Position numbers and translations under genes: made by a program
Shown here: positions 1 through 11,700 of the stretch, one piece after another
Layout: every line of letters begins with the position of its first letter
Position numbering within the stretch: the stretch's first letter is position 1
Origin: Chlorops oryzae
Lineage: Eukaryota; Arthropoda; Insecta; Diptera; Chloropidae
Length of the DNA: 64,000 bases
Assembly: GCA_020466095.1 (NCBI GenBank)
Contig: CM035806.1
Span: 166,328,871-166,392,870 of the forward strand
Reading direction: 5' to 3'
Notes under the pieces: generated by a model
The model's database searches: none
What the model was told of the DNA's origin: nothing
The model's input: only the letters and a program-made list of their open reading frames with translations

Positions 1-1932
1 GTGGACACCCTGTCTATATACCTACTTTAAAATAAGTGTTAGTCCTTATAGGTATAAGTCCTTGGAAAGTAAAATTTCTCTTACCAAACTTTTTTCGTTC
101 TTTTATATTCCCATTTCTTCCTAGAATAGAATAGAGAACCAAAAATCAAACTCTGCAGCTCAAACTCATTTCAAGTGTGTTTTCCCTCCTCAGATTGGAG
201 CAATTTTAATACTCATTATTGCTTCATAAGCCAAAAGTATGAAATTCTCAGTTATTTTTTTTTTTTTTTTTTTTGTTCACCTTGAATAGTAAAGCTGTTC
301 CGCTACTCTGACATTGAAAAGAGTCTGACACGCAACACCACAATGTTTGGAATGGGGCTATAAGCACGGTTGAATTTTGTGAGCGTACGTGTAGGGTGTG
401 CGTGTGCGTGTGCATGTGCGTGTGCGCGCATGTAAATGTGTGCAATAACAGAGTAAATGTAAAACTTAAAAGCAATAAAAGATGGGGCTCTGCTTAAACT
501 GTTCCTTAACATACCCCAGAAACGGAATTTGTTTTGTGAATCCGAAATGTGTGTGCACTGAAATTACCGACGATTCATTCTGTTCATTCACGACGACTGA
601 AGCCATTTACGAGCACAGAATCGAGGGTGAAGAAGCCACAGCCACAGCCACAGCCAAAGCACCCGAAAAATTCTTGCTGAGAGCGCGAATACGAATTCAA
701 TCATTTTAAGTTTTGAGTTCACTTGAAACACATTCAAACGAGGAGGATGAGGAGGGGGGGTGGGGGTGTAAATAAAAATCAACCCAACAATACAATACAA
801 TATAAAACTAGAGGCAAAAGTGTGTTTGAAAAAGCGCAACAGGAATATTTAACTATAGCACAGGCCCAATCGAGTTTGTGTGAATATCATTGTCTTTTTT
901 CAAATACAAACGAACGGATAGAAACCGCACACACCCACACCCCCACACAGAAAGAGCGTGTGAGAGAGATAGAGAGAGAGTGACGTTTCTTCTATTAAGA
1001 GAAAAAACGTTTGTGCTCTTTTATTGTCATCAAAGAGAATTTCTTGGAATTGAGAATTTAAGGGGCTTTGAGTAGAAGTATGCAACAATCATGGCTAAAT
1101 GTTCAACTGGTGTTGCCATTATATGCCTTCCTTCCGTATGCTATCCGCCTCCCCCTTGCTCTCCTTTTGTACATTCGATTTGCTTTCTAATGGCAACATA
1201 AAATGTGCCACAAATATAAAAGCAGTCAGCAGATGCTGAAGGACAACTGCATGGCAAAATGGCTAAAGATATTAAAATGGGTGATTTTGCGCAGAGGATG
1301 TAGTACGATTTTGTGAATCGCCAGCTTTTGCATATCTCCATATTAAACGTTCTTAATATGATGTCTGTGTGTGTGTGTGTGTGTTCGTTCGGATTTTTCA
1401 AGGCTCATTCGACGCCTAATCGTATAACTTAGGACTGATAAAGTTTTCAACATAAGCGGCTTCAGTTTTTCAAAAGGGATACAAATCGTAAAAAACCTAG
1501 CTAAATATCCCGACGTATTAGCAATATTATATCCAAACTCCGAGGTACCTTTAGTCAATTCCGACCTGGGATAAATTCTCCGGAAAATATAAATTCTCGC
1601 TTAAATTACTAATTATGGTCGAATCGTATACAAAGCAATGCTCATAAGTTAAAACAAAACTGATCTAGCAGTTCAAAGTGCCTATGAAAAAGGAACCCAG
1701 CAGCGAAAGCGAATACATCAAGAGTGACCTTCGAGTACTCCCAAAAGGAGTACAAAGTACAACCATTCTAATTTGCTTTTGCACGTGATGAACTGAATTT
1801 TTTATTTAACATTATGGTGGCATTGCAAAACCATAACTCGGTATTTTAGTACAAAAAGGAGTCCTCCTGTTGGAGTATTTTCTTTACCTCAAAGGAGCTT
1901 AGTTGATTTTTTAAGGTATTAAAAGTGAACCA
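1..1932. other. Intergenic, no gene seen
   Basis: AT-rich intergenic DNA with short GT and CA runs (about 393-435, 925-950, 1367-1385), a GGGGGGTGGGGG patch near 755, and a T-run near 255. ORFs here are short, low-complexity and overlap on opposite strands; none is supported. Confidence 0.6.
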
Positions 1933-2562
1933 CACTGAGCGAAATTAACCATGATTTTTTTTTTAAACGGCGCATTGTTATTCACAGTCCTTTTGATTTT
2001 CGAGCAGAACAAAAATTTCAAAAGAAAAATGGTGAATTCAACAACATTTTTGGTTGATTTGAAAGGAAATATGTTTAATAACATTTATTTTCGTTGTGTA
2101 TAATTCTCATTTGGTTTATAAAATTGGACATATAAGATATTTATTCATCTTAGAACTTTTTAAGCACTGCAAAAGCAGTCACGACAAGGGTGTGACAAAA
2201 TCGAATGAAGTCCATCCGATGGCTTTTTTTGGAAATATGTTCAGCAGTGGCCACAGACATTTGCTTTGAACGTTGAATGAATTTGTTATGACATTTCTTC
2301 TTGTATACAATTTTAGAAATTTTTTTTTATTTTAAAAATGATCTTGTCATTTCAATTACGTCCGTGGTTGGTTCAACAATTTAAATCCATTTTTGAAAAT
2401 TATCCTTTCAATTCAACCTGAAATATGGTTGATTCAAAACGAAAATCTTTATTTTTTCCAACAAGAAAAATTGTTTAAATTAAAAATATTCCTTGTTGAA
2501 GCCGATTTGTATGTTTTTCCTTTTGATTTAACCAGTTTTCTGGTTGATTGTTTTCTCTGTGC
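1933..2562. repeat. Possible MITE with CACTGAG/CTCTGTG ends
   Basis: Ends CACTGAGCGAAA and TTTTCTCTGTG are roughly inverted, and the interior repeats GGTTGATT and its complement-like words several times. The match is imperfect and I see no clear target-site duplication. Confidence 0.35.
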
Positions 2563-2564
2563 AT

Positions 2565-3070
2565 TATTTTAAATAAATAATAAAAAGAAGGAAAAAATGC
2601 CTCATCTACATATTCCATAATAAAAATTTGAGTCTGCAAAGTCATTTTACGGAAGATAAATATACATTATAACATCATAAATATATGTGAGCTAATTTGT
2701 GATTATTATGTCTCTTCTTGTATGCAATTCCGCATAAAGCTAATGAGAATTTTAGAAAAATATTTATATGCACTAATACTTTCATTGTTTGATATGACAA
2801 AACAATCAAACGACGATTTGTCAAGTGTTAATACCTTCGGTGTTCAATATTACAAAAATTTCAAGCAAATGTTTTGTTAAGTGTTAATACTTTTGGTATT
2901 TAATACAAAAAAATAATCAATCACATTTTTGTTCAAAATTTAATATTACGAACTTTTCCCGAATTTCGTGATTTTTTTTGAAATTTTTTTATTGTGACAT
3001 TTAAAAAACCGATGAATCGAGTTAAAACAAACGCCATTAATTGGAATTTTTCGTAGCCAGTTTTTCTGTG
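2565..3070. repeat. Dispersed repeat, copy 1
   Basis: Shares many stretches with 26745-27005 and 27785-28330, such as CCGCATAAAGCTAATGAGAA and ACTAATACTTTCATT, and both copies finish at CCAGTTTTTCT followed by a TGTG word. The family is not recognised. Confidence 0.7.
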
Positions 3071-3074
3071 TATG

Positions 3075-3269
3075 GGTGGTTTATGGGAATCAGCAGTAAA
3101 AAGCTTTAAAATGCATTTGAAGAAGACTACTGGTGCTCATAAGTTTACATTTGAAGAATTTGCGACTCTTCTAGCTCGAATTGAAGCTGTCCTCAATTCA
3201 CGTCCCATTTAGCTTTTAAGCTCTGATCCGTCAGACCGCTTACGCCTAACTCCAGGACATTTCCTTATA
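3075..3269 (+). pseudogene. BEL/Pao retrotransposon integrase C-terminal remnant (5' part)
   Basis: Translates as GGLWESAVKSFKMHLKKTTG, then FEEFATLLARIEAVLNSRPI, an in-frame TAG, and LTPGHFLI. The pattern GGLWE..VK..K, T.EEF.T.L..IEA.LNSRP and LTPGHFLIG is typical of the integrase region of BEL/Pao elements. The stop and the absence of the rest of pol show it is dead. The reading is cut by a MITE at 3270 and resumes at 3779. Confidence 0.85.
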
Positions 3270-3778
3270 GCATGTTTCCACATAGTGCATTAACTCAATT
3301 ACCTGCATTAACTCGTTAACGCATGATTAAAAATGTGATTTACCGATACAAAAATGTCAAGTTAATCACCTCAATAATGCATGCATTAAAATTTAACGCA
3401 GATAAAACAGCATGGTTGCATTTGGACTTGCTTGCAAATGTAACGAAAAATTGCACCCCTGAATAGAAAAGTACATAAAATAACAACCGTTCTGTCAAAT
3501 CAAAAGAACCGCTGAAATAAAAATCAAATTGAAAATGGAAATTCCAAGGAATAAGTAAAAATATTTAAGCACATTGAAATCAAATGAAGATTGTAATATA
3601 TCCATATATCGTTTATATCTAGCAAAATATAAGAAAGGACTATTTTTCACTTTTTTTACAGCAGCTTCCGACGAAATCAGCTTATTAGTTAATGCACAGA
3701 ACAGAAGTGGAAACGACAATGATTAACTATATGCGTTAACTTTAATGCATATAGTTAATGCACTATGTGGAAACATGC
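3270..3778. mobile_element. 509-bp MITE with TA target duplication, nested in BEL/Pao
   Basis: Ends are inverted: GCATGTTTCCACATAGTGCA at the left and its complement at the right, with the similarity running on through CATTAACT. TA flanks both sides (3268-3269 and 3779-3780). Removing it restores the flanking integrase reading from HFLI into RDAPFLAESE, which confirms the insertion borders. No transposase; TA duplication suggests a Tc1/mariner-type mobiliser. Confidence 0.88.
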
Positions 3779-3825
3779 TATTAGAGACGCTCCGTTTCTG
3801 GCTGAATCCGAATATGTAGTCAGAT
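3779..3825 (+). pseudogene. BEL/Pao integrase remnant (3' part)
   Basis: Continues the integrase reading after the MITE as RDAPFLAESEYVV, then loses recognisable similarity. Confidence 0.75.
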
Positions 3826-4039
3826 AATTTTTAACTATAACAGTTTTCGAGATATAGGCTGTTCTCCGTTTTTTGAGTTTTGAAGAAAAAATATGGTTGG
3901 TTAATTCTAAATAATTATATCCGGACATGCTTAAGCGATTTGAAGTTCTAATGTATTAAATTAAGGGCTATGAACATTTCTATTAACGACGCCTAGAACA
4001 CTTTTCGATGCAACCGTTGGCTTAGAAGATGTAAAGGAG

Positions 4040-4699
4040 CTTTTAACGGGGACATGAGTAAGAAGAAATTCGAGAATGGACCCGGTTGGACCATTTTTAA
4101 GGGTATCTGCAGTAGTAGGGTCTGTTACGAAAATCACAAAAATTACTATAAGATCTGAGTTTTTCAAGATATTTTGATGAAATTTGACATTTTAAAATAT
4201 TGTATAAAGGCAAGTAATGTCAGTTCTAAAAATTGGAAAATTGGGCGTGGCAGAAGGGCGGTTTTCGAAAATTGTCTCATACACCCAAAATTCAAATGAT
4301 GATTTGAACGAAAGTTGGCACGTATGCTTCCTTTGTAGCCATAAACATCCTTCACGAAAATTTCTCTGATTGATCCATTATTAACGGTACCTCTAGTACT
4401 AGGGTCTGTCACCAAATTCGAGTCATTTCGAAATATAATATTTCATTGAAACTTCAAATTTGAGCGTATATTTTAGTCTCCGATTATAATTCCAAAAAAA
4501 AAAAAATGGAAAAGTGGGCTTGGCTAAGGGGCGTTTTTCGTAAAGAAATTTAAAAAAAGGCGGTATATAAAGCCCTAGCGGCCTTAAAAATCTATAGAAT
4601 ATTCGTTATTAATGGTCCGGCTTTAAGAATTATTTAAACATGTGTGTCTGTGTTGGGTATTTTATTGTCAGGCTCTCCTGACAATAACACCCTTACTTG
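4040..4699 (-). repeat. mini-me-like dispersed repeat, copy in reverse orientation
   Basis: Shares TGACAATAA, the AAGTAAGGGTGTTAT end and ACCCTAGTACTAGAGGTACC with copies at 59899 and 61819, in inverse orientation. It lacks a clear (RGAC)n block. Related to a widespread dipteran family, probably non-autonomous. Confidence 0.75.
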
Positions 4700-4898
4700 T
4701 TTTTATCCAATTTAGTCCAAGCCAACTACAACCGTGCTTATTTATTTCGCTATGCAAATACATATATTAAGATATTCTTATGTACACTATTAACATTACC
4801 TATTCTCTATGCATACACTACTATACAACGCTCCGAATCAATATTTGACACTTGACTAATGCCAACTTTTCGACGGTTTCTTTACAGATCCCTCCCGT

Positions 4899-5326
4899 GT
4901 CCCCTCTGCAAGGCTGCGCACGCATTGAGGCGATTTTATAAATTCCGAAACCAGACGGTAGAATAAAGGATGAAAACCACTAAGCGGTTACGGTTCTGCT
5001 TCAAATGTTTTGCGAAATCGCATCTGCTTGACACCTGCACCTCGACCGCAAGGTGCCTTGTATGCAACGCTTCCCACCACACCTTGTTTCATGCGGACGT
5101 CAAGGCAAAACCCAAGGCAAAACCCAAGGAAAACCCCAAGAAAAACCGCAAGGCAAAACCCAAGGCAAAACCTAAGGCAAAACCCAAGGCAAAACCCAAG
5201 GAAAACCCGAAGGAAAACCTAAGGCAAAACCCCCACCAGGCACTCAGACCAAAGTGCTTCCACTTCCTTTCCAAAGGCCGCGGTCATCTCCAGGAAAAAT
5301 ATAAAGGATATGCGAGATATAATTGA
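4899..5326 (+). pseudogene. Gag-like zinc-knuckle remnant (BEL/Pao type)
   Basis: Reading upstream of the ATG at 4970 gives CPLCKAAHALRRFYKFRNQT, then a TAA stop, then MKTTKRLRFCFKCFAKSHLL and CLVCNASHHTLFH. These are C-x2-C...H-type zinc knuckles of retrotransposon Gag proteins; CLVC...HHTL.H resembles BEL/Pao Gag. After the knuckles the coding sequence becomes a lysine/proline/alanine minisatellite. The in-frame stop and the degenerate tail indicate a nonfunctional copy. It may belong with the integrase remnant 1.6 kb upstream, but the intervening pol is missing. Confidence 0.75.
5101..5232 (+). repeat. 12-bp minisatellite AAGGCAAAACCC
   Basis: About eleven imperfect copies of a 12-bp unit inside the Gag-like remnant, encoding repeated KPKA/NPKE. 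The length is a multiple of three, so the reading frame is kept. Confidence 0.93.
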
Positions 5327-5716
5327 GGCCCGAAAGGGTAACATTGCGCTCCGGAAATAGTTGCAGTAAATGCAAGGCCGGCGAGATGTTGACGGTCGAG
5401 CCACCCTTAGCAAACTTTATTTTTTCAATTATCTAATCTCTCAAACTACTTACTCAAATGCATACACTCATTACTCTTTGTTTTATAAATTCAAAAATAT
5501 AATTGATATCTGGGTCTCTCACAACCCACTTTCGAATAAACCGCTCAGTTTAGCAATTGAAACCGCTCATTCGGCTGACTTCTCTTTCTAAAAGAAAATA
5601 TTAACGGGCTGTCCATTAATTACGTAAGGTTCTTATTACTGTTTTCACGTTCGCCTCTAAAGTCTTTTCGCATACAGTTCTGTTATTAAAAGCGAGAGAT
5701 AGAGCAAAGGCCTAAG
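5327..5716. other. No gene seen
   Basis: Unremarkable mixed-composition DNA between the Gag-like remnant and the border hairpin. Confidence 0.5.
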
Positions 5717-5742
5717 ACTCGAACGTGAAAACACGTTCGAGT
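5717..5742. repeat. Perfect 11-bp-stem hairpin at satellite border
   Basis: ACTCGAACGTG, an AAAA loop, then CACGTTCGAGT: an uninterrupted 11-bp stem. It sits about 15 bp before the first recognisable satellite sequence. The upstream 100 bp (from 5615) contain a related ACGTTCG word. Confidence 0.9.
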
Positions 5743-5751
5743 GGGCGTAGC

Positions 5752-8700
5752 ACAATGTGAGCCTCCAGAACACTTTGCAATGAATAAATTTTTAATATTT
5801 CCTTGGATAAAGAAAATGGAAAATGTGCTTCAAAAAGGGGGAAAACGTGGAATTTTCCAGGAATTTCCTCCATGGAAATTTTCTCTAGGATCCGACGAAT
5901 CATTTAAGAAAAAAAAATTTGCAAAAACCCTGTAGGAAATGTCATTTTGATACAGTTAAACCCGATAAACTTACCTTATTCAAAAAAATACAACGGCTTT
6001 ATTTTCCCGGCAAAAAAAATATTTCAAAAAAGCTTCAAAAAATAACGAAAAAACCGAAATTTTCAAAACTCCAAAATTCCCAGTAGTTTCCGAGATAAAA
6101 CGACTTTAAATTTCGGAATCCACCTTCTGTTTTTCCTGTTCGCCTGGTGAATCAGAAGAATTTTTGTACTGAAATCCGCATTTCTCGGGCATATGATTTT
6201 CTCGATAACTAAAGTCTTTTTTGAAACTTCGGCGGTAAGTATGCAATCTTTTGAGCCTCCAGAGCAATTTGCAATGAATAAATTTTTAATATATCCTTGG
6301 GTAAAGAAAATGGAAAATGTGCTTCAAAAAGGGGGAAAACGTGGAATTTTCCAGGAATTTTCTGCATGGGAATTTTCTTTAGGATCCGAAGAATCATTTA
6401 GGAAAAAAAAAATTCCAAAAACCCTGTAGGAAATGTCATTTTGATACAGTTAAACCCGATAAACTTACCTTATTCAAAAAAATACAACGGCTTTATTTTC
6501 CCGCCAAAAAAAAATATTTCAAAAAAGCTTCAAAAAATAACGAAAAAACCGAAATTTTCAAAACTCCAAAATTCCCAGTAGTTTCCGAGATAAAAGACTT
6601 TAAATTTGGAATACCTTTTTTCCTTTGCAATGAATGAATTTCAAAGATATTTTTGTATGAAGAAAATGCAATTGTGCTTCAATAATTGTGAATAACTAGT
6701 TTTTCCAGGAATTTGCGGATGGCAATCTTTTTAGGATCCGACGAATCATTTAGCAAAATAAATTTTTAATAATCCTTGGGAAATGAAAATTGGATACAGT
6801 TAAAACGGGGAAAACTTACCTTATTCAAAAAAATACAACGGCTTTATTTCCTGCATGGGAAAATTTTTTAAAAAAGCTTTAAAAAAAAAATCCAAAAACC
6901 GAAATTTTCAAAATTCCTTAATTACCAGTAGTTTCCGAGATAAACTACTTTAAATTCGGAATACACCTTCTGTTTTTCCTGTACGCCTGGTGAATCAAAA
7001 ATTCAAAAAATAAAACAATTCCGGATATGTTTAAAATCCGAATAATTAAGTCTTTTTGAAACTTCGCGGTAAAGTTTGGAATCTTTTGAGTTTCCTGAGC
7101 AATTTGCAATCAGAAATTTTTATATATCCTTGGGTAAAGAAAATGGAAAATGTTTTCATAAGGGGAAAACGTGGAATTTTCAGGAATTTTCTGCATGGGA
7201 ATTTTTTTAGCCTCCGAGAATCATTTAGGAAAAAAAAAATTCAAAATCCTTGTAAGGAAATGAAAATGTGCTTCATAAAAGGGGGAAAACGTGGAATTTT
7301 CCAGGAATTTTCTGCATGGGAATTTTCTTTAGGATCCGAAAATCATTTAGGAAAAAAAAAATTCAAAAAACCTGTAGGAAATGTCATTTTGATACAGTTA
7401 AACCCGATAAACTTACCTTATTCAAAAAAATACAACGGCTTTATTTTCCGCCAAAAAAAATATTTCAAAAAAGCTTCAAAAAATAACGAAAAAACCGAAA
7501 TTTTCAAAACTCCAAAATTCCCAGTAGTTTCCGAGATATAACGACTTTAAATTTCGGAATCCACCTTCTGTTTTTCCTGTTCGCCTGGTGAATCAGAAGA
7601 ATTTTTGTACTGAAATCCGCATTTCTCGGGCATATGATTTTCTCGATAATAAAGTCTTTTTTGAAACTTCGGCGGTAAGTATGCAATCTTTTGAGCCTCC
7701 AGAGCAATTTGCAATGAATAAATTTTTAATATATCCTTGGGTAAAGAAAATGGAAAATGTGCTTCAAAAAGGGGGAAAACGTGGAATTTTCCAGGAATTT
7801 TCTGCATGGGAATTTTCTTTAGGATCCGAGAATCATTTAGGAAAAAAAAAATTCCAAAAACCCTGTAGGAAATGTCATTTTGATACAGTTAAACCCGATA
7901 AACTTACCTTATTCAAAAAAATACAACGGCTTTATTTCCGCCAAAAAAAATATTTCAAAAAAGCTTCAAAAAATAACGAAAAAACCGAAATTTTCAAAAC
8001 TCCAAAATTCCCAGTAGTTTCCGAGATATAACGACTTTAAATTTCGGAATCCACCTTCTGTTTTTCCTGTTCGCCTGGTGAATCAGAAGAATTTTTGTAC
8101 TGAAATCCGCATTTCTCGGGCATATGATTTTCTCGATAATTTTAAGTCTTTTTTGAAACTTCGGCGGTAAGTATGCAATCTTTTGAGCCTCCAGAGCAAT
8201 TTGCAATGAATAAATTTTTAATATATCCTTGGGTAAAGAAAATGGAAAATGTGCTTCAAAAAGGGGGAAAACGTGGAATTTTCCAGGAATTTTCTGCATG
8301 GGAATTTTCTTTAGGATCCGAAGAATCATTTAGGAAAAAAAAAATTCCAAAAACCCTGTAGGAAATGTCATTTTGATACAGTTAAACCCGATAAACTTAC
8401 CTTATTCAAAAAAATACAACGGCTTTATTTTTCCGCCAAAAAAAATATTTCAAAAAAGCTTCAAAAAATAACGAAAAAAACCGAAATTTTCAAAACTCCA
8501 AAATTCCCAGTAGTTTCCGAGATATAACGACTTTAAATTTCGGAATCCACCTTCTGTTTTTCCTGTTCGCCTGGTGAATCAGAAGAATTTTTGTACTGAA
8601 ATCCGCATTTCTCGGGCATATGATTTTCTCGATAACTAAAGTCTTTTTTGAAACTTCGGCGGTAAGTATGCAATCTTTTGAGCCTCCAGAGCAATTTGCA

Positions 8701-11700
8701 ATGAATAAATTTTTAATATATCCTTGGGTAAAGAAAATGGAAAATGTGCTTCAAAAAGGGGGAAAACGTGGAATTTTCCAGGAATTTTCTGCATGGGAAT
8801 TTTCTTTAGGATCCGAAGAATCATTTAGGAAAAAAAAAATTCCAAAAACCCTGTAGGAAATGTCATTTTGATACAGTTAAACCCGATAAACTTACCTTAT
8901 TCAAAAAAATACAACGGCTTTATTTTTCCGCCAAAAAAAATATTTCAAAAAAGCTTCAAAAAATAACGAAAAAACCGAAATTTTCAAAACTCCAAAATTC
9001 CCAGTAGTTTCCGAGATATAACGACTTTAAATTTCGGAATCCACCTTCTGTTTTTCCTGTTCGCCTGGTGAATCAGAAGAATTTTTGTACTGAAATCCGC
9101 ATTTCTCGGGCATATGATTTTCTCGATAACTAAAGTCTTTTTTGAAACTTCGGCGGTAAGTATGCAATCTTTTGAGCCTCCAGAGCAATTTGCAATGAAT
9201 AAATTTTTAATATATCCTTGGGTAAAGAAAATGGAAAATGTGCTTCAAAAAGGGGGAAAACGTGGAATTTTCCAGGAATTTTCTGCATGGGAATTTTCTT
9301 TAGGATCCGAAGAATCATTTAGGAAAAAAAAAAATTCCAAAAACCCTGTAGGAAATGTCATTTTGATACAGTTAAACCCGATAAACTTACCTTATTCAAA
9401 AAAATACAACGGCTTTATTTTTCCGCCAAAAAAAATATTTCAAAAAAGCTTCAAAAAATAACGAAAAAACCGAAATTTTCAAAACTCCAAAATTCCCAGT
9501 AGTTTCCGAGATATAACGACTTTAAATTTCGGAATCCACCTTCTGTTTTTCCTGTTCGCCTGGTGAATCAGAAGAATTTTTGTACTGAAATCCGCATTTC
9601 TCGGGCATATGATTTTCTCGATAACTAAAGTCTTTTTTGAAACTTCGGCGGTAAGTATGCAATCTTTTGAGCCTCCAGAGCAATTTGCAATGAATAAATT
9701 TTTAATATATCCTTGGGTAAAGAAAATGGAAAATGTGCTTCAAAAAGGGGGAAAACGTGGAATTTTCCAGGAATTTTCTGCATGGGAATTTTCTTTAGGA
9801 TCCGAAGAATCATTTAGGAAAAAAAAAATTCCAAAAACCCTGTAGGAAATGTCATTTTGATACAGTTAAACCCGATAAACTTACCTTATTCAAAAAAATA
9901 CAACGGCTTTATTTTTCCGCCAAAAAAAATATTTCAAAAAAGCTTCAAAAAATAACGAAAAAACCGAAATTTTCAAAACCCCGAAATTCCTAGTAGTTTC
10001 CGAGATATAACGACTTTAAATTTCGGAATCCACCTTCTGTTTTTCCTGTTCGCCTGGTGAATCAGAAGAATTTTTGTACTGAAATCCGCATTTCTCGGGC
10101 ATATGATTTTCTCGATAACTAAAGTCTTTTTTGAAACTTCGGCGGTAAGTATGCAATCTTTTGAGCCTCCAGAGCAATTTGCAATGAATAAATTTTTAAT
10201 ATATCCTTGGGTAAAGAAAATGGAAAATGTGCTTCAAAAAGGGGGAAAACGTGGAATTTTCCAGGAATTTTCTGCATGGGAATTTTCTTTAGGATCCGAA
10301 GAATCATTTAGGAAAAAAAAAATTCCAAAAACCCTGTAGGAAATGTCATTTTGATACAGTTAAACCCGATAAACTTACCTTATTCAAAAAAATACAACGG
10401 CTTTATTTTCCCGCCAAAAAAAATATTTCAAAAAAGCTTCAAAAAATAACGAAAAAACCGAAATTTTCAAAACTCCAAAATTCCCAGTAGTTTCCGAGAT
10501 ATAACGACTTTAAATTTCGGAATCCACCTTCTGTTTTTCCTGTTCGCCTGGTGAATCAGAAGAATTTTTGTACTGAAATCCGCATTTCTCGGGCATATGA
10601 TTTTCTCGATAACTAAAGTCTTTTTTGAAACTTCGGCGGTAAGTATGCAATCTTTTGAGCCTCCAGAGCAATTTGCAATGAATAAATTTTTAATATATCC
10701 TTGGGTAAAGAAAATGGAAAATGTGCTTCAAAAAGGGGGAAAACGTGGAATTTTCCAGGAATTTTCTGCATGGGAATTTTCTTTAGGATCCGAAGAATCA
10801 TTTAGGAAAAAAAAAATTCCAAAAACCCTGTAGGAAATGTCATTTTGATACAGTTAAACCCGATAAACTTACCTTATTCAAAAAAATACAACGGCTTTAT
10901 TTTCCCGCCAAAAAAAATATTTCAAAAAAACTTCAAAAAATAACGAAAAAACCGAAATTTTCAAAACCCCGAAATTCCCAGTAGTTTCCGAGATATAACG
11001 ACTTTAAATTTCGGAATCCACCTTCTGTTTTTCCTGTTCGCCTGGTGAATCAGAAGAATTTTTGTACTGAAATCCGCATTTCTCGGGCATATGATTTTCT
11101 CGATAACTAAAGTCTTTTTTGAAACTTCGGCGGTAAGTATGCAATCTTTTGAGCCTCCAGAGCAATTTGCAATGAATAAATTTTTAATATATCCTTGGGT
11201 AAAGAAAATGGAAAATGTGCTTCAAAAAGGGGGAAAACGTGGAATTTTCCAGGAATTTTCTGCATGGGAATTTTCTTTAGGATCCGACGAATCATTTAGG
11301 AAAAAAAAAATTCCAAAAACCCTGTAGGAAATGTCATTTTGATACAGTTAAACCCGATAAACTTACCTTATTCAAAAAAATACAACGGCTTTATTTTCCC
11401 GCCAAAAAAAATATTTCAAAAAAGCTTCAAAAAATAACGAAAAAACCGAAATTTTCAAAACTCCAAAATTCCCAGTAGTTTCCGAGATATAACGACTTTA
11501 AATTTCGGAATCCACCTTCTGTTTTTCCTGTTCGCCTGGTGAATCAGAAGAATTTTTGTACTGAAATCCGCATTTCTCGGGCATATGATTTTCTCGATAA
11601 CTAAAGTCTTTTTTGAAACTTCGGCGGTAAGTATGCAATCTTTTGAGCCTCCAGAGCAATTTGCAATGAATAAATTTTTAATATATCCTTGGGTAAAGAA

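Noticed and set aside
8620..8856. 78-codon ORF recurring in satellite units, with a 62-codon ORF on the other strand
   Set aside because: They recur because the DNA unit recurs. Units with indels simply break them, there is no domain, and both strands are equally open.
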